From Osedax fenrisi (taxonomy: Eukaryota; Annelida; Polychaeta; Sabellida; Siboglinidae): a stretch of 64,000 nucleotides of DNA. Shown piece by piece: positions 20,758-34,877 of the stretch (the stretch's first letter is position 1; each line of letters opens with the position of its first letter). The stretch covers positions 22,566,843 to 22,630,842 of the forward strand of contig OZ025242.1 of the NCBI GenBank assembly GCA_964019155.1, read 5' to 3'. Below the pieces are notes generated by a model. That model had not been told where the DNA came from and ran no database searches. It saw only the letters and a list, made by a program, of their open reading frames with translations. The translations under genes were made by a program, and so were the position numbers.

Positions 20758-20964
20758 ATCTCCAAAATATGGATTATTTTTAAAATCGTAGAAAATATTA
20801 TTTTTAAAATTAATAAAATTTTATACAATATTATATTGAATATATATATATATATATTATTATAATTATTATAATATATTATAATAATATATAATAATTA
20901 TATAATTAATAATGTAATATTAGTACAATATATATTTATATTGAATACATATATTATATAGGTA

Positions 20965-22106
20965 TAGCAATGAAATTTTTTAAATGTCAGACTCTTCGTG
21001 TTAAATTGAAAAATATGATATTTTATATTTCCAAAATATTTGTCATTTTTGAAACACCTGTAAAATAGTAATTTATTAATATTTCTAATCCAATTAAAAT
21101 GATTTATAATCAGTGCAATATCCTCTACGAATACTATAAAAGTAAATACAAAAAGTGAGGGGCTCTCATTTCAATTTCAGAATCCGCGGTTAGTACATGT
21201 GCTTTTTTTTTTTAATTATGTATTTAAAAAATAAATGTTTATTTATTATTATTATTTATATATCTATATAGAGTATTAAATTATATGGCATATGGTATAT
21301 AATATATACACTAATATTTAATATTGAGTGTTTAATCGCCTTTTCAAAATCGTGTTAAAATTTTTAAAAAAATCCCAATAATTTTTAATTTAGTTTTTAA
21401 ATAATGTTAACTTATTAAATCGATTTAACAAATTTTAATAATTATTTCTATAAATATTAAATATAAACTATACTAAATAATTATCATTAAATAATATAGG
21501 TATTGTATTAATTTATATCATACACTAATTTAATATAAATATATACATTTAAATAATTATTAGAAAATTATATTTATAAATAATATAGATATTTGATAAT
21601 AAATCACATAAAATATCATTTAAAAATGTCAAATAGACTTAGTTATTTATGAATTATAAAATTAATTGTAGCCGAAAATAAATACATAGTAGGTGTAGAT
21701 TAATATTAGTTTATGTATCAAACATTTAGATAAGTAATAAAAATGATTAGGGTCAAACTGTACTTATTGACATATTTTTAATAAATTTAATATACTGAAA
21801 AATACTCAATTAATTTTACTTATTTAACTCGATTTAATAAATTTTAATAATTATTTCTATAAATATTCAATATAAACTATACTTGAATATTAGTTGATCA
21901 AAATTGAATTATTAAAATATCTGTATCCTTTACATGTAACAGCTGTCTGAATTAATACCCTTAAATCTGGCCATTTTTTCACCATAACTTTTGTATTATT
22001 AATTATATCAAAAAAGTAAAATATGAACCTTATATTACTTTTTCATCCTATTTCCAATGGTATTAATAATTTTATTCTAGCTACAAAATAAAAAATCTCA
22101 TTGCTA
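20965..22106. mobile_element. TA-flanked MITE nested in hAT-2 (1142 bp)
   Basis: Termini TAGCAATGAAATTTTTT and AAAAAATCTCATTGCTA are inverted repeats with one mismatch, flanked by TA (20963-20964, 22107-22108), as for Tc1/mariner-type elements. No coding frame. Internal AT-rich sequence repeats ATTTCTATAAATATT near 21445 and 21855. Confidence 0.65.
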
Positions 22107-22885
22107 TATACATTCCTACCTATATTATAATAATTATTATAATATATCATAATAATATATAATAATTATATAATTAATAATGTAATATTAATACAATATA
22201 TATTTATATATACATATATGTATTATATATTTTATAATTATAATTATATTTATTGAATAATATTTATTATAAATAATTTGTATATTTAAAAAAAATTATA
22301 TTAAAATATTTAATAATATTATATTATTATTGTAATAATACTATAAGATAAATAATTTATAAAAAACGATCCCTAATTATTTCAATATCATTTTCAATCT
22401 CAGTTAGACGTTCAGTCATATAAATACTTTTATTGATTATAACTCTATAAATATTATAATTATAAATATGTTTATAAAATATATGTTTACTATTTGCATA
22501 TTATAATTATAATTATAATAATACTACTACAATAAAACAGAAATGACATTTTAAATTGTTAATAATTAGTTTATTTCACTTACTTATTACATATTTGTTT
22601 TTTGAAAAAATTACTAATATCCATTATAAATTAATGAATTATATAATTTAATTATTGAATAATTGAAAAGATTGTTGACTTATTTATAACAAAGATTTTG
22701 CGAAGCAACATCTTTGTTTATAATTAAATCCTGCAATTAAATAATTGCAAAGATCGTGAAATCCTTAGATGCAGGACAATTTGTTTTCAAATCAGGGGGG
22801 GATATTTTATATGATATCCCCCCCTGATTTTTCCAGGGGGGGATGTATCCCCCCTATCCCCCCCACTATCTACGCAGTCTGCCTG

Positions 22886-22924
22886 TGTGGCTCAGTTGGC
22901 TATGGCGTCAAACACACAACAATA
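22886..22924 (+). repeat. SINE-C head, left part, split by an 18.7-kb insertion
   Basis: TGTGGCTCAGTTGGCTATGG carries a tRNA box A (TGGCTCAGTTGG). The sequence stops after ACAACAATA and resumes at 41641 with GGGTTGCGGGTTCAAGCC (box B). The uninterrupted SINE is at 52524-53162. Confidence 0.85.
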
Positions 22925-22950
22925 CACTGTTAGAAATAAATGGTAGGGGG

Positions 22951-23481
22951 AGGAGTAGGGGTAATGGCCGATGCAGGAGTAGTGGCCGTTTTAATTAACG
23001 CTGAAATGGTGCTAGATATGATAAAAAGTTCTATATACAATATTTAGATAATCTAAATGTCTATAATATAGAGTAAATTTTAGGAGTAGGGGTAATGGCC
23101 GATGCAGGAGTAGTGGCCGTTTTAATTAACGCTGAAATGGTGCTAGATATGATAAAAAGTTCTATATACAATATTTAGATAATCAAAATGTCTATAATAT
23201 AGAGTAAATTTTTTTTATTAATAATTAATTAATTACTCTAATTTATTACATAATAATTTTTTGTAAAATTTTAACAAAAACATGATTTGGAAAAGCACTT
23301 TTATACAATGAATATTTATTAAATATTTATTTGTTGTTGCATATTTATAAAATATAATTGCTTATCTATCATAATATGTATTTATGCATTCATATACATG
23401 TAATGGTAGTCATTTATGATACATATACTAGACCATATGTAAGCAATAGTAGTGGCCGAAAAAATTCGACAGTAGTGGCCG
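22951..23481. repeat. Left subterminal repeats of the pogo-like element
   Basis: A 131-bp unit beginning AGGAGTAGGGGTAATGGCC occurs in tandem at 22951 and 23082 with about one difference. Further single AGTAGTGGCC motifs follow at 23449 and 23472. No coding frame. Confidence 0.9.
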
Positions 23482-23487
23482 CCTTAT

Positions 23488-23656
23488 ATCCAATGAAAAT
23501 TGAGTAATATAGAACTCATTTACATATTCAAATTCCATAATTATTTATTTGTAAAACAATTTTTATGAAATTCTCTATAAAATTGCGTATGCACCACTTA
23601 ATATGATACATTATATATATCTGAATATTTGTAATCTATCAATGAAACATATATGT

Positions 23657-23721
<65 letters not shown>

Positions 23722-24053
23722 GAATATTTGTAATATATAAATGAAACATATATGTTACATATATAATATATATTATATTATATATTATATATAGTTTAAT
23801 TATTTTCGTTATATTATGTTTTGATCAACAAATACATTTGATTATCAATTTAATATTAACTATAAATTTCATTATAAAATATAAATAATAATTAACAACC
23901 TAAATCAATAATAAAAATGAAATATATGTTATTTATTATAATATGTGTTATGATATTGTATATTTAATATAATATTAATATTAATATAATATTAATATAC
24001 ATTTTGGTTATTATTACACTTTTGATAATTATCTATATATATAGGCTATATAT

Positions 24054-24131
<78 letters not shown>

Positions 24132-24240
24132 TATTATTAAATAGGTATATATAATTATTATAATAATATATAATATATATTATATATATTAAATATATAA
24201 ATATAATATTTATATAAATAAATAATTAAATATAATATTA
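23488..24240. other. AT-rich interior with microsatellites
   Basis: Contains a duplicated block (ATCTGAATATTTGTAAT at about 23620 and 23718) around an (AT)n run, and a second long (AT)n at about 24055-24128. No gene or other signal seen. Confidence 0.6.
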
Positions 24241-24243
24241 AAT

Positions 24244-24600
24244 TACAATTATTACTCTTAGAAATTACTCGATTATCATTAGAATATGTTACGTATACAT
24301 GATATCGATACAGTTTTAGATTTTACGTTTAATCTCAAGTAGGATCAATAGATTATATATGTATAATAATATAATACATCAATAGGATATCCGTGATAAT
24401 AAATGATCAATGAAGTATGTGTTATTAAATGTTATTATGATTACATTACAATTATTACCCTTAGAAATTACTCGATTATCATTAGAATATGTTACGTACA
24501 CATGATATCGATACAGTTGTAGAATGTATGACACAGAAATATACATACATTGTACATTTAATTTCAAGTAAAAACAATGGATTATATATGTATAATACTA
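24244..24600. repeat. Two direct copies of a repeat related to the Merlin repeats
   Basis: Units at about 24250 and 24447 share TTACTCGATTATCATTAG, ATATGTTACGTA and GATATCGATACAG. They are diverged versions of the ~197-bp unit found five times at 30470-31380. This links the pogo interior and the Merlin element through a common repeat family. Confidence 0.8.
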
Positions 24601-24653
24601 TAAGCCTCGTTTTATAAATATCATAATACATTTAATATTAAATACATGTCTTA

Positions 24654-24722
24654 TGGCTTAGTGGTACAATACATGTTTTCCATGCAGGAGGTCATAGGTT
24701 CGAATCTAGCTTGTGCTATTTT
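24654..24722 (+). other. tRNA-like sequence (Gly-TCC-like, probably a relic)
   Basis: GGCTTAGTGGTACAATAC resembles a tRNA D arm with box A, and AGGTTCGAATCTAGC a box B and T arm. The middle (TTTTCCATGCAGG) would place TCC as anticodon, but the anticodon stem has a mismatch and the acceptor stem does not pair cleanly. A tRNA pseudogene or SINE head is more likely than a working tRNA. From 24723 to 25440 only AT-rich sequence is seen. Confidence 0.5.
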
Positions 24723-25439
24723 TATTAAAATTTTTAATAATATATCTTGTATTACTTATCATAATTTAATAAGTCAATTAATTTATTATAATTAAGTTAA
24801 TATAAACTGTTTAGTTAATAGTAATATAACTTATATATAATAAAGACTAAACATAAACACACACATATATATATATTCCTGTATAATATTAAATGTATTA
24901 TATTTTTTCAATTATGTATATTTATTATTTCACTTTTAATTTAAAATCCTTAAATTATTTGATACAAATAATTTATACAAATAAATATTTTATAATAGTT
25001 AACTTCTATACTGTTTAATATACATAAAAAATGTATATTATCAATCAATATATATAATCATAAAATACACAACTATTTAGGTAAATATAATTAAACATAG
25101 ATAAACTATATTATACTCATTAATACCAAGGACCTTGTCAATATATTTAATTAACCACTAAATTAAACAATAAAATTATAAAAGTTTATAATTTAAATAA
25201 TAATTATTTGTTATATACATATATTTTCAAAAGTAAATCCATCCTATTCATATTTTATTATTGAGTATAAATATACTATCAATATTATAAAGTATTATAT
25301 ATATATAAATATTTAGTGTATATAGATTTACTAATAAAATATGTTATTTAATCAACAATATATCTATATATATATATATTAATATAGCACATTAATTCTG
25401 TAAATAGTTTTACTAATAATATATTAAATAATATAAATA

Positions 25440-25560
25440 TAAATTTTTATTTTATTTTGGCGGATCTTCCATCAGATCCAGGAACTTATATGAAGTTGAA
25501 ATCATTAAATATATCTAATTCCCTTCGAAGTCGATCTCATGTTAAATAATCCATATTTTG
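25440..25560 (-). repeat. SINE-D fragment, inverted
   Basis: On the minus strand CTTCGAAGGGAATTAGA, then CAACTTCATATAAGTTCCTGG and a final ATGGAAGATCC follow the order of the SINE-A/B/C body. It lacks the tRNA-like head and lies between transposon sequences. Confidence 0.65.
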
Positions 25561-25976
25561 AAGAGAACCAATAATCTTGTATATACTATTATATATATAT
25601 ATATTATTTCCCATTTATGTTGTTATGATTTAATAAATTTGTCCACTAATTTTGAAATATTAAAAACAATTATTTTTCTACATTTGTTTGTTGTTTAGCT
25701 AACATTTTTAACATTTTATTGTATTTACTAGAAATGCATAATTAGGAATAGCTATATTTAATACATAATATATAGGAATATAATCGAAAACCGATCAACG
25801 CCGGGATATTCATAACCCATATTTATATAAATAATAATTGAATAATTAATCTGAATTAAAATGTATATGATATAATTTATTTATTTTAAGTAAAATTAAT
25901 TATAAAGTCACGAATTATGCATTGACATAGATAAATTTGACATATGAAATGTACATGCATAAATAATAATTATTAT

Positions 25977-27948
25977 TTATTTACATAAATCGCATATGTC
26001 AAAGGTATCTATATCGATGCATAATTCGTGACACCATTCCAAACATTGATTACACTGTACAGATGAATCTATGGAATCATCAATGTCCTCTACACATATT
26101 ACACATTTATAAATAATATGTGCAGGTTTACTTTTGTTTTTCCTCGTAGTAGACACCATTTTCTTTTTAATAATTTTTCCTTTTTTCGTATTTGATATTA
26201 GGAATCTTTTATATGGCGACCCTGTTATAATGGCAGTGAATCCTTTTCGTCTCCCTTTATTACATATATGTATATTATTAGTACATAAATATTGAATAAA
26301 ACAATAAATACATATTATAAAAGTATTATAACCATACAATTATTAAATTTAGATTTATTATAATTTATGTATTGCTATTGATTTATGAATGGACACTAAA
26401 TCTAATTAATTATTTATTAATTATATTCATGAAGTATTATATAAATTGTATATAATTAATGAATATATTTGTTAAAATATGAGTAATTATGTATATATTT
26501 TTGTACATTATCTTAAAAATAATATGTTATATAATATTAACCTGGCACTAGAGACGCCGAGTTTGTAGTTCCCTGCATAGATGCACTAGTTCCTATAATA
26601 TGTAATAGGCATATTAATATATGTTATATTATATATAAAATTATTAAATTTAAATGTAATATTATTAATATATTGATATAAATTTATTGATATTTAATCT
26701 TAATATAATACATTGTTTTAAATGAAATATAATCAATGAATTAATATTATACACTGTTAAAATAAATCCATAAATATTATTAATGTAATATAATTTTTTA
26801 TAATGTTATTTGTAACATTACTATAGTAATAAGTAATGAATATATTTGTTAACTTATGAGTAATTATGTATATATTTTTGTACATTATCTTAAAAATAAT
26901 ATGTTATATAATATTAACCTGGCACTAGAGACGCCGAGTTTGTAGTTCCCTGCATAGATGCACTAGTTCCTATAATATGTAATAGGCATATTAATATATG
27001 TTATATTATATATAAAATTATTAAATTTAAATGTAATATTATTAATATATTGATATAAATTTATTGATATTTAATCTTAATATAATAAATTGTTTTAAAT
27101 GAAATATAATCAATGAATTAATATTATACACTTTAAAATAAATCCATAAATATTATTAATGTAATATAATTTTTTATAATGTTATTTGTAACATTACTAT
27201 AGTAATAATTAATGAATTGATTTTTTAACATATGAGTAATTATGTATATATTTTTGTACATTATCTTAAAAATAATATGTTATATAATATTAACCTGGCA
27301 CTAGAGACGCCGAGTTTGTAGTTCCCTGCATAGATGCACTAGTTCCTATAATATGTAATAGGCATATTAATATATGTTATATTATATATAAAATTATTAA
27401 ATTTAAATGAAATATTATTAATATATTGATATAAATGTATTGATATTTAATCTTAATATAATAAATTTTTTAAATGAAATATAATCTTAATATAATAAAT
27501 TGTTTTAAATGAAATATAATTAATGAATTAATATTATACACTGTTAAAATAAATCCATAAATATGATTAATGTAATATAATTTTTTATAATGTTATTTGT
27601 AACATTACTATAGTAATAATTAATGAATTGATTTTTTAACATATGAGTAATTATGTATATATTTTTGTACATTATCTTAAAAATAATATGTTATATAATA
27701 TTAACCTGGCACTAGAGACGCCGAGTTTGTAGTTCCCTGCATAGATGCACTAGTTCCTATAATATGTAATAGGCATATTAATATATGTTATATTATATAT
27801 AAAATTATTAAATTTAAATGAAATATTATTAATATATTGATATAAATTTATTGATATTTAATCTTAATATAATAAATTGTTTTAAATGAAATATAATCAA
27901 TGAATTAATATTATACACTTTAAAATAAATCCATAAATATTATTAATG

Positions 27949-27994
<46 letters not shown>

Positions 27995-29568
27995 ATATAT
28001 ACGTGTGGGTGTGTATGTGTAAATATAATCATTTATGTATAACACTCATAAATACATTGTAATCTATCTTATCTATACATTTTATATGTATTAAAATAAA
28101 TAATAACTGTACAGAATGTTATATAATATATATATATATATATTAACCATAATCTAGTATTATTTTAATAAATATGTCTACCTATATTAATAAATTTCAT
28201 TTATAAAAAAAATCAACCTATATAATTTAATTATATTAAATCTATAAATATGTTTACAGATATTAATGAATTACGTTTATTAATTATAATTTTAACTACT
28301 TTTTAGCAATTTTTAGTGATACCAAATCACTAAAAAAAGGTGATACCTTATAAAAACTATTTTAGTAATATTTATTAATAAATCTTTAAAATTTTCCACA
28401 TTTAATAAGTTTTAAAATAAATTACATAATGTTACAAATTTAATTTAATTAATTAAAAAAAAAAAATTTAATGGAATATATGTTATTTTAATATGATATA
28501 TTTTTAATATCATATACTTAATTATAAATATATTATAAATATAATATTACATACTTAATATACTTATTTAAAATATATAAAAACCTCTCGTGCTAGAGGC
28601 CGGTTCGTTTATATCATTAATGAGTGTTTCACCATCTATATAATATATTTTAATAATTTACATTGAAACGTAATATGATTTATTTATAATATAATTTAAT
28701 TCACAATTTAATGATTATATTTAGTTTAGTTATTACATTAAATTATTAATAAGAATTTATAATTTGTTAGTTAAACATTAATCCTAAATATAGAATATAT
28801 TATAAAATAGTAAGATGGTAATTACCTAGTACAATATGAATTTCACCGTCCACTCTTTTCAATGATATCCGAGGAGAGTGCACTACCAGTACCTCGTTAG
28901 TATACACATGTTCATTGAAAAGGGTCGGTGTAGAATTTACCGAGGTTAAACTTGGAAGAAAGTCAATATCGTTAAAGGCATTACGATTGAAAGGCAATAT
29001 TCCAGTTTTATTAAATCCACTCTTTATAATAGAGTAATTACCTAACGTCATTGATGCCACATTATATATCCCTACTAGATCGACTAAACGTACAATATTT
29101 CTGTGCTTAATATGGGCCTCTAACACTTTATTAATGGCTTGCTTTAAAGGCCCCATATACGATACATCGAGGGGTTGCAATCTATGAGTTGTATGTGGTG
29201 GAAAACATAGAATATCTATTCCTATTTCTCTGGCCTCATCAATCAATTCAATATTTTTGATATGTGTAGAATGGCCATCCAACAATAGTAATGTTCTTGA
29301 ATTTATATTCGCATGAGAATATTTTATAAAATGATGGAACCATTCCAAAAATAATTCTCCGGTCATCCACCCATTCTTATTAAATCCAAATAAGGAGTTT
29401 TCCGGAGCCTCTGTCATATATTTTTCATTTCGTTTTATACGAGGAATAATGAACATAGGTGGTATAATGGACCCATCACCACCTACACATACCTCAACAG
29501 TCATCCCTTCACCCCTTTCTGCAGTTTTTTTTATTCCAACCTATAATAAACAGTAATCAAATAAATAG

Positions 29569-29605
<37 letters not shown>

Positions 29606-29875
29606 ATTATTAAAATGTGTCATATTTTTACATAATATTATCCTTATATTAATTATTATTACAATATAAACTTGTTTTTGTCCTTTCCTGGCAAATATTT
29701 TGTGATGCCTCGTCGGAACTGTTGACATATTTGTCTCATCGACGTTAAATATTCTGTCAGGAGTATAGTTATGCTTATTTATCAGTTGTTCTAGTAAATC
29801 ATAAAAGTCCTTAACCACATCTTTGTTAAACCCTCTTGCTCTGGAACCTATAATTAATTTGTATTATGAGTATGC

Positions 29876-29918
<43 letters not shown>

Positions 29919-32900
29919 TAATACATACATACATACATACAGACACATACTTTAATCATTAAGTATCAGTAATTATATAAAATACTGCATACAATTCCCA
30001 GAGATTGTATATATATTTTTTACTAACATATACATGTTGTAGATCTTAAGGATCATAACAAGAATTCGACAGCAAGGACATGAACACATACTTGCGGGAT
30101 TTATATTTATAATGCGGGAGTTGAAATTTCAAATTTGAATATTAATATTCAAATAAATATACATACGCGTGAAAGTAGATCCGAATGAAAGTAGATCCTA
30201 GCATATAGTAATTATATATATATATGTATGTGATAAAAATAAATCTAGCTCCAGCTAGATTCGAACTCGGGATCCCGAAAGTCCCAGATCCCAAAGTCGA
30301 CTTTCTGCTTAGAACGCATCATTTATAGCACTGAGCCACAACCCATGTTATATATTATGCTATTTATTTTCCTATTTAAAAAACATTTATATATATATAT
30401 ATATATATATATTATAAATAAATTATTAAAAAAAAAAATTACAATTACAATTATTACTATAAGAAATTACTCGATTATAATTCGAATATGTTACGTACGA
30501 ATGAGATCGATATAGTTTTAGAATGTCCATTTAATTTCAAGTAGAATCAATATATTATATATGTATAATACTATACGTCATTAATATGCTATCCGTTATA
30601 GTAACCTTACAATGAAGTATTTAATAAATTTTATTTTTAATTAAATTTAAATTATTACAGAAATTACTCTATTATAATTCGAATATGTTACGTACGAATG
30701 AGATCGATATAGTTTTAGAATGTCCATTTAATTTCAAGTAGAATCAATATATTATATATGTATAATACTATACGTCATTAATATGCTATCCGTTATAGTA
30801 ACTGTACAATGAAGTATTCGTTAATAAATTTTATTTTTAATTAAATTTAAATTATTACTATCAGAAATTACTCGATTATAATTCGAATATGTTACGTACG
30901 AATGAGATCGATATAGTTTTAGAATGTCCATTTAATTTCAAGTAGAATCAATATATTATATATGTATAATACTATACGTCATTAATATGCTATCCGTTAT
31001 AGTAACTATACAATGAAGTATTTAATAAATTTTATTTTTAATTAAATTTAAATTATTACAGAAATTACTCGATTATAATTCGAATATGTTACGTACGAAT
31101 GAGATCGATATAGTTTTAGAATGTCCATTTAATTTCAAGTAGAATCAATATATTATATATGTATAATACTATACGTCATTAATATGCTATCCGTTATAGT
31201 AACTATACAATGAAGTATTTAATAAATTTTATTTTTAATTAAATTTAAATTATTACAGAAATTACTCGATTATAATTCGAATATGTTACGTACGAATGAG
31301 ATCGATATAGTTTTAGAATTTCCATTTAATTTCAAGTAGAATCAATATATTATATATGTATTATACTATACGTCATAAATATGCTATAGTAAATAGTATA
31401 ATATATTATAGTATATATATATAAGCTTCTTTTCAAATTCAAATTTACCATTAGCACGACATGTAATGATTATTCATGCATGGTCTAAGGGGTCTCGCAT
31501 TTGCGATTATGCTAATGAGTTAAATTTGTCTGCGAATTCGCTCGGGCAACACTTCATCCATCTTCGTGAAGTATGCAGTATGCAAATACTGTCTATGGAT
31601 CTTAGAATGGGTGGTCCAGGTGTTGTAATCGAAATTGATGAAAGTCAGTTTCGCCACAAGCCGAAACACCACCGCGGTAGAGGCCCCGTCTCTACTGTGT
31701 GGGTATTTGGTATGGTTGATACCTCTACGAGTCCTAGTATTGGTATAATGAAAGTTGTGCCTGACAGGTCTGCTGCCACACTACTTCCCATTATATATGA
31801 CAATATCAGACCCGGAAGTATCATCCATAGCGATCAATGGGCAGCATACACACGATTACGTTCAGACCCCCAGTACAATTATCGCTCTGTTAACCACTCT
31901 CTACATTTCGTCGATCCAGTGACTGGTGTCCACACCCAGTCTATTGAATCATACTGGGCGAAAGTTAAGTTGCCGATTAAGAGTATGAAGGGGGTGCATA
32001 CGGAGCAATTAAGCTCATATCTTGATGAGCGGATGTGGAGGGATCGGTTCGGTGGCAATGCCTTTGAGAATATTTGCATTCATATTGCTTCGCAATATCC
32101 TGTTTGATTATTCTGTTTAGGTTTGGGTTGGGGTTGGGTATGGGCTGGGTTTGGGCTGGGTATGGGTTTGGGTTTGGGTTGGGTTTTCGTTTAAATAAGT
32201 GTTTATATTTATCATATCGATAAATATAAACCAAAATAAATAATGATTTATAAACAATATTATATAATAAATATAACCATAGATATAAATGTATAGATTC
32301 ATTGAATACTTTCGTATATATGTGTATGTATGAATATGACTCATACGTATGAGTGTACACTGTATGAGTATACATATTTGTGTAATAGTGTGTTTCGTAA
32401 ACACGCGCAGGTGTGGGTGTGTGTATGTGTGTATGTGTTTAGATGTATGTTTATATCTATAGCATCGATTTAAAGATCTAAATATGTAATTCTTTCTTTA
32501 TATCGATGATCTATATACGTGTAGTTGAATGAATATATATATATATATATATATAATGCTATTAATATATTTATATAATAATAAAATAATTTATATTGTT
32601 ACAAATGTTTATATTAACTCCAGTAAACTGAATTATAATTTATCTAACAAAATATATATTATTACAAAATTCAATAAAAAAATACCTTCAGAAAGATTCG
32701 AACTCTCGACCTTCTGCAGAAGCATGCTTAGAGAGCACGCTCTTGCACCACTGAGCCACATCCCATGTTTTATATATTATACTATTTACTGTAGCATATT
32801 TATGACGTATAGTATTATACATATATAATATATTGATTCTACTTGAAATTAAATGGATATTCTAAAACTATATCGATCTCATTCGTACGTAACATATTCG

Positions 32901-33179
32901 AATTATAATCGAGTAATTTCTGTAATAATTTAAATTTAATTAAAAATAAAATTTATTAAATACTTCATTGTATAGTTACTATAACGGATAGCATATCAAT
33001 GACGTATAGTATTATACATATATAATATATTGATTCTACTTGAAATTAAATGGACATTCTAAAACTATATCGATCTCATTCGTACGTAACATATTCGAAT
33101 TATAATCGAGTAATTTCTGATAGTAATAATTTAAAATTATTTATTTATAATATATATCTTATATTTATATATATACACA

Positions 33180-33271
<92 letters not shown>

Positions 33272-34877
33272 CATATATACATTATATACATGTATGCTTA
33301 TTATATATAATATATTATATATTATATATTATATCTGAATAATCGCGTATGAATATAAATTATATTGCAAATCATTTAAATGCATAACACATCACTGAAT
33401 GTAACGAGCCTATAGCAAACTATTTTGCGCGCGCGCGCAGTATATTTAAAGTTCATGTCCTTGCATTGCAGTGTTGCTGTCGAATTCTTGTTATGATCCG
33501 ATCTTAAATTAAAATATAATTAACATTGTAAATATATTAAACATATTAAATTATAAAAAATAAAAATTAAAGAAAGAATTATATTATATATATAATAGGA
33601 ATTGATTGAAATAATTTAATTTTAATATTCATGTATTTATTAATTCATCAGGTAAATGATTTAATTAAAATTCGGATATGATTAGATAATATTCTATGTT
33701 ATAAATCGAGTACACACGGCTAAATGATTTGATTAAAATCTGGATATGATTATATTATATGCTTCTATATATATATACAGTAAAACTCTCTATAAGAAAT
33801 CTCTTTATAAGAAAAACCTCTTTATAAGAAAATTGTTAACACATTTGGTTGGAATTCAACCTTTTCCACATTAAAAAACCTCTTTATAAGAAAATCTTAT
33901 AAGGAAAATATTAGAAAAACCTCTTTATAAGAAACTTATTGTATACAAATATAAATAATTATATATAAATAGAAGTATTGTATATTGATAACAATTATAG
34001 AAATTAATTAGTTTATAAGATATTTTTTTTTCTTACAAATATTTTATATTACATAAATAGCTGAAATGAATAGCAGAAATGAATTAAAATGAATTAATAA
34101 TTGTTATTGAATATCCATAAATTTATTAAAATTAATATTTTATATTACATAAAAGGCTCGATATGAATTAAAATGAATTAATAATTGTTATTGAATATCC
34201 ATAAATTTATTAAAATTAATATTTTATATTACATAAAAGGCTCGATATGAATTAAAATGAATTAATAATTGTTATTGAATATCCATAAATTTATTAAAAT
34301 TAATATTTTATATTACATAAATAGCTCGAAATGAATTTTAATGAATTAATAATTGTTATTGAATATCCATAAATTTATTAAAATTAATTAATAAATGATA
34401 TTATAGTATACAATTAAAAGGTGCGTTCACAACAAAAATTTCCGCTGGAAATTTCCGGTGGAAATGGGTATAAAATAATAGATTATTATAATATTCATTA
34501 TATTATATTCATCAATGATGATTCATAATTTATAATTGCTAATGTAAATATAATAAAATTTCATTATGTATTCATTATATATTAACATGTCTAAATGCAA
34601 ACAATACAGTATATATTACATATAAATAAATATACTATATATATATAACCCATAGGTTATATAATGCATTTTCAATTATAAATTAATTCTTAAAATCATT
34701 GGAAAAGTAAAAAAATCTTTATAAGAAAACCTCTCTATAAGAAAAAAATTAATGAAAAAAAGTAGTTTATTATAGAGATGTTTTACTGTGTGTATATATA
34801 TATGTAAGCATATAATATAATCATATCCAGATTTTAATCAAATAATTTAACCGTGTGTACTCGATTTATAACATAGA

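Larger units (their letters stand above)
17622..22877 (-). mobile_element. hAT-2, transposon with ZMYM1-like transposase
   Basis: Starts CAGGGGCGAAAC and ends CTACGCAG, flanked by ACTGCCTG and TCTGCCTG (7 of 8 identical). Copy 2 has one ACTGCCTG at the empty site (52521-52528). Both subterminal regions carry GGGGGGGATAT/ATATCCCCCC blocks, a common feature of this hAT group. The transposase lies on the minus strand (20757-17836). Between 20830 and 22700 is AT-rich sequence containing a nested TA-flanked MITE, in turn flanked by about 90-bp near-identical AT-rich direct repeats (20857 and 22125). Confidence 0.85.
30051..33498 (+). mobile_element. Merlin-type DNA transposon (3448 bp) in pogo intron 1
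   Basis: Termini share the perfect inverted repeat GGATCATAACAAGAATTCG and continue through ACAGCAA (26 bp). A further GGACATGAAC match follows after a short gap. The flanks are GATCTTAA on both sides (30043-30050, 33499-33506), the 8-bp duplication expected for Merlin. It encodes an IS1595-type DDE transposase on the plus strand, has five direct ~197-bp repeats left of the gene, two inverted copies on the right, and a tRNA-like sequence near each end. An alternating GC run (33428-33439) lies close to the right end. Confidence 0.92.

Noticed and set aside
26460..27955. CRISPR array
   Set aside because: The repeats are ~377 bp with exon borders inside, not short repeats with unique spacers.
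30470..31380. Long terminal repeats of a retrotransposon
   Set aside because: Five tandem copies in one orientation plus inverted copies, no primer binding site or polyprotein, and the Merlin termini explain the boundaries.
31466..32107. Bacterial insertion-sequence contamination (IS1595-like transposase)
   Set aside because: It sits within a eukaryotic element with 8-bp target duplication and repeats, inside an intron. Merlin is the known animal relative of IS1595-type transposases.
32117..32404. Minus-strand ORFs rich in N-P-N-P and T-Q-T-Q
   Set aside because: They read through the G-rich minisatellite on the opposite strand and have no domain.
33428..33439. Alternating GC run as a special Z-DNA element
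   Set aside because: Only 12-13 bp. Noted in the Merlin entry, but too short to be worth a separate claim.
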